From NCBI GenBank assembly GCA_949287905.1, contig CASEHX010000001.1:174544-238543 (forward strand): a stretch of DNA of 64,000 nt. The letters are read 5' to 3'. The DNA is from an uncultured Olsenella sp. (GTDB lineage Bacteria; Actinomycetota; Coriobacteriia; Coriobacteriales; Atopobiaceae). Positions 58,889-64,000 of this stretch are shown one piece after another (within the stretch, counting starts at the first letter, position 1; every line of letters begins with the position of its first letter). The position numbers and the translations under genes were made by a program. Below the pieces are notes generated by a model. That model ran no database searches. It had not been told where the DNA came from and saw only the letters and a program-made list of their open reading frames with translations.

Positions 58889-58917
58889 TTGCAAGAGTGA
58901 GGATATTCCCGTATAGT
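58889..58917 (+). promoter_or_regulatory. Promoter of the tRNA cluster
   Basis: TTGCAA (58889-58894), a 17-bp spacer and TATAGT (58912-58917), 37 bp before tRNA-Gln. Confidence 0.75.
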
Positions 58918-58953
58918 GTTTCTTCGCGCTGAGAGGCGCACGAAGTGGCAAAT

Positions 58954-59027
58954 TGGGACTTCGTCTAGTGGTAGGACAGCGGATTCTGGTTCCGTCAACG
59001 GGAGTTCGACTCTCTCAGTCCCAGCCA
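58954..59027 (+). tRNA. tRNA-Gln (anticodon CTG)
   Basis: 74 nt with encoded CCA. Acceptor stem TGGGACT / AGTCCCA, anticodon loop TTCTGGT giving CTG, T-loop GTTCGAC. First gene of a three-tRNA operon read from the promoter at 58889. Confidence 0.95.
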
Positions 59028-59056
59028 TTTGCCGCTTGCCTCACAATCGCATATGT

Positions 59057-59133
59057 GGCCCGTTCGTCTAGCGGTTCAGGACGCCGCCCTCTCAAGGCGG
59101 AGATCACCAGTTCGAATCTGGTACGGGCTACCA
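59057..59133 (+). tRNA. tRNA-Glu (anticodon CTC), copy 1
   Basis: 77 nt with encoded CCA. Acceptor GGCCCGT / ACGGGCT, anticodon loop CTCTCAA giving CTC, T-loop GTTCGAA. Confidence 0.95.
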
Positions 59134-59136
59134 AAT

Positions 59137-59213
59137 GGCCCGTTCGTCTAGCGGTTCAGGACGCCGCCCTCTCAAGGCGGAGATCACCAGTTCGAATCTG
59201 GTACGGGCTACCA
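59137..59213 (+). tRNA. tRNA-Glu (anticodon CTC), copy 2
   Basis: Identical to copy 1 over all 77 nt, separated by three bases (AAT); an 80-bp tandem duplication. Confidence 0.95.
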
Positions 59214-59221
59214 AACGTTCA

Positions 59222-59253
59222 GGGTCGGTGCCTTCGGGTGCCGACCCTTTTTC
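59222..59253 (+). terminator. Terminator of the tRNA operon
   Basis: GGGTCGG / CCGACCC stem with a 12-nt loop that contains TTCG, followed by TTTTT, eight bases after the second tRNA-Glu. Confidence 0.9.
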
Positions 59254-59333
59254 GTTGGCAAGGCGCTAGACTCCCTGCCGTCATGCCTCCGTCTCCGCCG
59301 CTGGCGATCCTGTCTTCAGGCCCTGCCCATTAC

Positions 59334-59456
59334 TGGCTCGCCCTCTTCCCGCAGAAACCCTGTGCCAGCCCTCGTCTCCGCCGCTGGTTTGCCCTCTTTT
59401 CGCAGAAACCTGTGCCAGCCCTCGTCTCCGCCGCTGGTTTGCCCTCTTCTCGCAAG
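59334..59456. repeat. Tandem repeats of about 50 bp
   Basis: Two full units and parts of a third, containing CAGCCCTCGTCTCCGCCGCT and GCCCTCTTCTCGCAGAAACC. They lie between the tRNA terminator and a 116-bp element, in a gap of about 380 bp without a gene. Confidence 0.8.
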
Positions 59457-59463
59457 GAACCCT

Positions 59464-59579
59464 GACTTTTGCACGAGCGGACGTGACTTCTCGCGGTAGG
59501 AGAGAAGGCGAGCAACGCGTCTAGCTGCAGATATGCATTATCGAAGCAGCGGCGCATCCGGTCTGCTCGTGCAAAAGTC
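59464..59579 (+). repeat. 116-bp palindromic element, copy 3
   Basis: Arms GACTTTTGCACGAGC (59464-59478) and GCTCGTGCAAAAGTC (59565-59579); the pairing extends outward through GGAACCCT / AGGGTTCC. The core TCTAGCTGCAGATATGCAT starts at 59520, nucleotide 57. Confidence 0.88.
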
Positions 59580-59634
59580 AGGGTTCCGGCACCGTGGCGC
59601 CGAGAAGGCGAGAAGAACGGGCCCTTGCCGCTCG

Positions 59635-61233
59635 CTACGCGCAGCCGCCGCAGCCGGCGCACGCCGCGCGGGCCGTGGGCGTGGCCGCAAGCCCGCCGAG
59701 GGCCGTCTCGCGCAGGCGCGACGGCAGGGAGTGGCCAACCTCGGCCATCGCGCGCACGACCTCGTCAAACGGGACGAGCCAGCGCATGCCGGAGAGCGCG
59801 AGCTGCGCGCTCGAGAACGCTGCCGCAACGCCGATGGCGTTTCTCGCCTGGCAGGGGACCTCTACGAGCCCGCCCACCGGGTCGCACGCCAGTCCCAGCA
59901 GGTTAGAGATCGCAAGCGATGCGGCAACGAGCGCCTGCTCGGGCGTGCCGCCGAGAAGCTCCACGAGGGCCGCCGCGGCCATCGCGGCCGCGCTGCCCAC
60001 CTCGGCCTGGCAGCCGCCCTCAGCGCCGGCCACGCACGCGTGCGTCTGGATGAGGCCACCCACCGCGGCCGCGCACCAGAGCGCCGAGGCCACGTCCTTC
60101 TTGGCGGACCCCGTGGCGTCGGCAACGGCGAGCACGCATCCCGGGACCACGCCCGCAGATCCCGCCGTCGGCGCAGCAACGATCACGCCCATCGCGGCGG
60201 AGCGCTCGAGCACGGCCATCGCGCGGGCCACGGCGTCGGTCTGAACGCCGCCCATGAGCGACGCGGCCCAGTGCCCGGCCCCGGCGTCCACAAGCCGCGC
60301 CTCGCCGCCGATGAAGCCGCCGAGCGAGCGGCGAGGATCGGCGATGGGCTCGCTCGTCTCCGCCCGCATGACCTCGATCACGCGTGCCATGGCGGCCGCG
60401 GCGTCCCGGGCGCCGATGAGCCCGCGCTCGCGCAGCTCCATGACGCCGCCGATGGTGAGGCCGCGCTCGGCACAGGCCTCCAGCAGCTGAGCGCCGTTGT
60501 CGAAGAACTCGTCCGCGCTCACCCCGGGCGCCACCACGGCCCCGGGAACGCTCACGAACGTGGCGTAGTCCACGTCGCGCAGGCTCCGCACCATGGGCAG
60601 GACGCCGTCAGCGGGGGCACCGTCCGTCTCGAAGACGGAGTACGCGCGGCCACCCTGCTCGGTGCGGTAGGTGCGGCAGAAGGCGATGTTCACGTCGGCC
60701 ATGGCGAGCAGGTGCGTGAGGGCCGCCAGGATGCCCGGCACGTCACGGTGCGAGACGAAGAGGGTGGCGTAGGTGCCGGAGATGTCCACGCCCACGCCGT
60801 TCACGCGGCTGATGCGCACGCGTCCGCCGCCCAGGCTCTCGCCGCGGACCTCGCAGACGGAGCCGCCCGCGCACTCCATGTGCACGTCCACGGTGTTGGG
60901 ATGGACCGAGGGGTCGTCCCCGGCGATCTCGAAGTCCACCGCAAGGCCGGCCTCACGCGCCAGGTCAAAGGCATCGCGGATGCGCTCGTCGTCCGTGTCC
61001 AGGCCAAGGACGCCCGCCACGAGCGCGCGGTCGGTACCGTGGCCGCGATAGGTGTGGGCGAAGCTGTTCCACAGCGAGAAGCGCACGCGCTCGATGGGGC
61101 CCGCCGCGAGCGAGGCCGCCACGCGGGCGCAGCGCAGGGCGCCCGCGGTGTGCGAGGAGGAGGGACCCACCATCACGGGCCCCAGCACCTCAAATGCTGA
61201 GGTGGTGGCAAGGGTCTGCGGCTTTGCTGCCAT
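59635..61233 (-). CDS. sdaA: L-serine dehydratase, single-chain iron-sulphur type
   Basis: 532 residues, fused beta and alpha domains. The beta part begins FEVLGPVMVGPSSSHTAGA, the SSSHTAG motif of the family; a central region with ACT-like features (residues about 150-220) and the alpha part with APTAGSAGVVPG and CDPVGGLVEVPCQ follow. The cysteines of the last motif, with others near the Cys-rich end (ACAGCGGCA), hold the catalytic 4Fe-4S cluster. It deaminates L-serine to pyruvate and ammonia. The ATG at 61233 follows GGAAGGAGCCCC. Confidence 0.92.
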   Translation of the reverse strand: MAAKPQTLATTSAFEVLGPVMVGPSSSHTAGALRCARVAASLAAGPIERVRFSLWNSFAHTYRGHGTDRALVAGVLGLDTDDERIRDAFDLAREAGLAVDFEIAGDDPSVHPNTVDVHMECAGGSVCEVRGESLGGGRVRISRVNGVGVDISGTYATLFVSHRDVPGILAALTHLLAMADVNIAFCRTYRTEQGGRAYSVFETDGAPADGVLPMVRSLRDVDYATFVSVPGAVVAPGVSADEFFDNGAQLLEACAERGLTIGGVMELRERGLIGARDAAAAMARVIEVMRAETSEPIADPRRSLGGFIGGEARLVDAGAGHWAASLMGGVQTDAVARAMAVLERSAAMGVIVAAPTAGSAGVVPGCVLAVADATGSAKKDVASALWCAAAVGGLIQTHACVAGAEGGCQAEVGSAAAMAAAALVELLGGTPEQALVAASLAISNLLGLACDPVGGLVEVPCQARNAIGVAAAFSSAQLALSGMRWLVPFDEVVRAMAEVGHSLPSRLRETALGGLAATPTARAACAGCGGCA

Positions 61234-61295
61234 GGGGCTCCTTCCGGGTGCTCCTGGTCTTCTCGCCTTCTCGGCGGTGGTCGTCGACAAACTCT

Positions 61296-61411
61296 GACTT
61301 TTGCACGAGCGGAGGGCCGAAGCCTCGTCAAAGCTCTCACGTGATTCGGCGTCTACCAGCGGAGATAGATAGTCGAATCAGCGGGTCTCCCTGGCCGCTC
61401 GTGCAAAAGTC
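61296..61411 (+). repeat. 116-bp palindromic element, copy 4
   Basis: Arms GACTTTTGCACGAGC (61296-61310) and GCTCGTGCAAAAGTC (61397-61411). The core TCTACCAGCGGAGATAG starts at 61352, nucleotide 57. It fills the gap between gltX and the serine dehydratase gene. Confidence 0.88.
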
Positions 61412-61434
61412 GGGGCTTCAGTGTCGTGGTCGCG

Positions 61435-62913
61435 CTACAGCGCCATCGCGCGGGCGTGGTCGATGCGGGCGAGGCAGTCCTCGCGGCCCACGAGCGCCAT
61501 CGTCTCGCCGAGCGGAGGGCTCACCATGTTGCCGCACACGGCAACGCGCACGGCCTGGAAGACCAGGCGCTTCTTCAGGTCGAGCGCCTCGGGCAGCGGC
61601 TCCAGCGCGGCGTCGATCGCGGCCGGCTCCCAGGCGGCGAGCCCCGCCAGTGCCTCGCGCGCGGCGTCCAGCACCGCGCCCATGCCCTCCTTCGCCAGGC
61701 CCTTCTCCACGCTCTTCTCGTCGTAGGCCAGGGTCTCCGCCGTGGCGAAGACCGGCGCGGCCACGGTGACCACGTCCGCGGGGAACTTCGTGCGCGGCTT
61801 CACGATGGCGGCCAGGGCGTCAATCCACGCCTCGTCGTACTCCACGCCGCCCTCGATAAGGCCGGCCTCGTGGAGCTCGGGAATCATGACCTCGTCCGCA
61901 AACTCCTGGTCGCTCATCGAGCGGATGTACTCCGCCTGGATCCAGTCGAGCTTCTTGGGGTCAAAGGTCGCCGGGTTCTTGGACACGTGGTCAAGCGAGA
62001 ACTCGCGCGCCAGCACGTCGCGCGGGATGATCGTGGTCTCGCCGTCGAGCGACCAGCCGAGAAGCGCCAGGTAGTTCACGAAGGCGTCGGAGAGGTAGCC
62101 CGCGTCGCGGTACTCCTCCACGTTGGTCGCGCCGTGGCGCTTGGAGAGCTTCTTGCCGTCCGCGCCCAGGATCATGGAGATGTGCGCGAAGGTGGGCACC
62201 GGCGCGCCCAGGGCCTCGTAGACGATGACCTGGCGCGGCGTGTTGGAGAGGTGGTCGTCGCCGCGGATGACGTGGGTGATGCCCATGGCGGCGTCGTCCA
62301 CCACGGTGGCAAAGTTGTAGGTGGGCGTGCCGTCGGTGCGCTGGATGACAAAGTCGTCGAGCTCGCGGGCCGCAAAGGTCACGTCGCCGTGGACCGCGTC
62401 GCGCACGATCACGTCTCCGCGGTCCTCGGGCACCTTGATGCGCAGGACGTACGGCTCGCCGGCGGCGATGCGCGCGCGGGCCTCCTCGGGGTCGAGGTCG
62501 CGGCAGCGGCGCTGGTAGCCCTGGAAGGGGTCCTTGCGGGCCTGGGCCTCGGCGCGGTCGGCGGCCAGCTGCTCGGGCGTGCAGAAGCACGGGTAGGCCT
62601 TCCCCTCGTCCCACAGGCGCTGGGCTGCGGCGCGATACATCTCCGCGCGCTCGGTCTGGAAGTAGGGGCCAAAGTCGCCGCCCACCTCCGGGCCCTCGTC
62701 CCAGTCCAGCCCCAGCCAGCGCATGGCGCGCAGGATGATCTGGGTGTTCTCCTCGGTGGAGCGCTCGGGGTCCGTGTCGTCGATGCGCAGGATGAAGGTG
62801 CCGTGGTTGGCGCGGGCAAAGGCCCAGTTGTAGATCGCGGTGCGCGCGCCGCCCACGTGGAGCTTGCCGGTGGGGGAGGGCGCAAAGCGCACGCGAACGG
62901 GGGTCTCGGACAT
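61435..62913 (-). CDS. gltX: Glutamyl-tRNA synthetase
   Basis: 492 residues, class I synthetase. RFAPSPTGKLHVGGARTA is the HIGH-type motif, GKKLSKRHGAT the KMSKS-type motif, and the C-terminal helical anticodon-binding domain begins about residue 320. It charges tRNA-Glu; in bacteria lacking GlnRS it may also mischarge tRNA-Gln for the GatCAB route. It lies 2.2 kb from tRNA-Gln and two tRNA-Glu genes. The ATG at 62913 follows GAGAGGAACC. Confidence 0.95.
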   Translation of the reverse strand: MSETPVRVRFAPSPTGKLHVGGARTAIYNWAFARANHGTFILRIDDTDPERSTEENTQIILRAMRWLGLDWDEGPEVGGDFGPYFQTERAEMYRAAAQRLWDEGKAYPCFCTPEQLAADRAEAQARKDPFQGYQRRCRDLDPEEARARIAAGEPYVLRIKVPEDRGDVIVRDAVHGDVTFAARELDDFVIQRTDGTPTYNFATVVDDAAMGITHVIRGDDHLSNTPRQVIVYEALGAPVPTFAHISMILGADGKKLSKRHGATNVEEYRDAGYLSDAFVNYLALLGWSLDGETTIIPRDVLAREFSLDHVSKNPATFDPKKLDWIQAEYIRSMSDQEFADEVMIPELHEAGLIEGGVEYDEAWIDALAAIVKPRTKFPADVVTVAAPVFATAETLAYDEKSVEKGLAKEGMGAVLDAAREALAGLAAWEPAAIDAALEPLPEALDLKKRLVFQAVRVAVCGNMVSPPLGETMALVGREDCLARIDHARAMAL

Positions 62914-62929
62914 GAGGTTCCTCTCGCCA

Positions 62930-63147
62930 TTTCTTTTCACATACGCATCAAGTATAGCGCGGTGGCGAGAACGGCGAGGGCCTGCGGATGGTGCGAGAAG
63001 GACGACCCGGGCGGGGCGCTGCGCGGAGGACGGCCCCGGAGGAGCCGACGCGTGGGGAGGCGGGGCTGACGGGGCGAGAAGGACGACTCGGGCGGCCACA
63101 GGGCGCCGCGCGCCGGACTTCCCGGGCCGTCCTCCGCGTCCCGTGCC
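62930..63147. other. Upstream gap of gltX
   Basis: Holds a TATACT box on the minus strand (62951-62956) that may be the gltX -10, without a good -35, and two copies of GCGAGAAGGACGAC (about 62993 and 63078). Otherwise nothing recognisable. Confidence 0.4.
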
Positions 63148-64000
63148 TCACATGAGGCGCGTGGCCTCGAGCCTCCGCTCGAACCAGGCACCGAGCCGGG
63201 CCGTGGGGCGGCGCAGCGCCAGGGCCAGCACCAGCGCCGGCACCAGATACGCGAGAAGAACGCACAGCTCGCGCCAGTAGTCGCCGCCGTAGGTCCCAAA
63301 CATCGCGGCGCGCAGGGCAGCCTCGCTGTGGACGAACGGCAGCCAGCGGTAGATCTCCTGGAACACGGGCGGCAGCATCTGCGACGGGAAGGTCCCGCCG
63401 GAGCCCGCCACCTGCACCACCATGAGCACCACGGCCACGGCCTTGCCCACGTCGCCAAAGCAGGCGGAGAGCGCGTAGATCAGGCTCACGTACACGAGCG
63501 AGCTCGCGCAGCACGCGAGTAGGAAGAGCCACGGATGCGCGCACTGAACGCCCAGGTAGAGCAGGTCTCCGCCGGCGATGAGCGCGGCCTGGACAAGGCC
63601 CACGCCCGCAAAGAGCGCCCAGCGGGCGAGAAGCGCCTGCACCGGCGAGCAGCCCGTCTCGGCGAGCGCCCGCGCAGACGGCGTTGCCGCCACGAGCGCG
63701 GCGAGCACCACGCCGCCGATCCAGATGGCGAGCGTCGTGTAGAACGGCGTCATGGCCGACCCGTTGTTCTCCACGGGAAAGACCGCCGTGCGCTCCACGG
63801 TCACGGGCTGCGCCACAAAGCTCGCCAGGCTCTCGGGCCCGGCGGAGAGGATCGCGCGCACCTGCGCCAGGTCCGCGGAGTCCAGCGCCGTGCGCAGCCT
63901 GCCCTCCAGCCCCGAGAGCCGGGCCGCCGCGTCGTCCAGGCGCGTGGCCGCATCGTCGAGCGAGCCCTGCGCGACGGCGAGCGTTCGCTGCGCGCTCCCG
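63148..64000 (-). CDS. YhgE/Pip-like membrane protein, C-terminal part (truncated by window edge)
   Basis: The frame is open to the right edge, giving 283 residues plus stop. The first part visible is a helical Ala/Leu/Asp-rich stretch that looks like the end of a coiled coil, followed by FPVENNGSAMTPFYTTLAIWIGG and about six membrane helices with GGTFPSQMLPPVFQEIYRWLPF near the end. This matches the C-terminal ABC-2-like domain of the YhgE/Pip family, which occurs in type VII secretion or phage-receptor loci. The N-terminal helix and substrate are outside the window. Confidence 0.8.
   Translation of the reverse strand, partial: GSAQRTLAVAQGSLDDAATRLDDAAARLSGLEGRLRTALDSADLAQVRAILSAGPESLASFVAQPVTVERTAVFPVENNGSAMTPFYTTLAIWIGGVVLAALVAATPSARALAETGCSPVQALLARWALFAGVGLVQAALIAGGDLLYLGVQCAHPWLFLLACCASSLVYVSLIYALSACFGDVGKAVAVVLMVVQVAGSGGTFPSQMLPPVFQEIYRWLPFVHSEAALRAAMFGTYGGDYWRELCVLLAYLVPALVLALALRRPTARLGAWFERRLEATRLM

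Noticed and set aside
62914..63147. T-box leader before gltX
   Set aside because: No T-box sequence, specifier hairpin or antiterminator is visible.

Overview
The window is GC-rich bacterial chromosome with short intergenic gaps. The gene content fits a Coriobacteriia actinobacterium, perhaps Olsenella/Atopobiaceae-like. The evidence is an AddAB recombination nuclease instead of AdnAB, an ftsQ-ftsZ-pgeF-yggS-sepF-proC-yggT-divIVA division cluster without ftsA, a PaaK-like ligase paired with an ACT protein, an iron-type lactaldehyde reductase, a PTS-based sugar economy and a giant sortase-anchored GH20 enzyme. The taxonomic call is inference from gene content and codon use, not from a marker search.

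Layout. 1-2.6 kb: the FeoB end, a LOG-family protein, an HPr-like protein and a DNA-deoxyinosine glycosylase. 2.8-12 kb: a sucrose regulon (scrK, scrB, scrA and the LacI-type scrR, all leftward) plus an amylosucrase-like GH13 gene; LacI-type operators lie in front of scrA, scrR, the GH13 gene and possibly scrK. 12-23 kb: LysR regulators, a nitroreductase, two nuclease-like genes, phosphofructokinase, the PaaK/ACT pair, tatA and an M20 peptidase. 23.6-27.6 kb: a candidate lysine riboswitch, then lysA-dapA-dapB-dapH (acetylase route to diaminopimelate and lysine). 27.7-31 kb: fucO, a HAD phosphatase and a YerC/TrpR-like regulator. 31.4-38.2 kb: addB-addA. 38.6-39.2 kb: a Phd/RelE-type toxin-antitoxin pair bracketed by repeats. 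39.8-48.7 kb: murC-murB-ftsQ-ftsZ and the division genes behind them. 48.7-50.4 kb: RNase P RNA (minus strand), a stand-alone EIIA(Glc) and an IMPACT-family protein. 50.6-56.1 kb: the cell-wall GH20 protein. 56.5-64 kb: cca, a PvuRts1I/AbaSI-like modification-dependent nuclease, tRNA-Gln and two tRNA-Glu, serine dehydratase, gltX, and the end of a YhgE/Pip-like membrane protein.

The most unusual content is between the genes. Nearly every larger gap holds long inverted-repeat arrays. One family has four copies of exactly 116 bp with 15-bp terminal inverted repeats and an oriented core (TCTASCWGC...) starting at nucleotide 57. The same core recurs at the centre of elements with quite different arms. 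Arrays with matching arms bracket accessory genes (the PD-(D/E)XK gene, the toxin-antitoxin pair). Smaller GTGACA-type palindromes are also dispersed, and at three places repeats of these kinds form the 3' end of a coding sequence. These elements are the best candidates for something undescribed.
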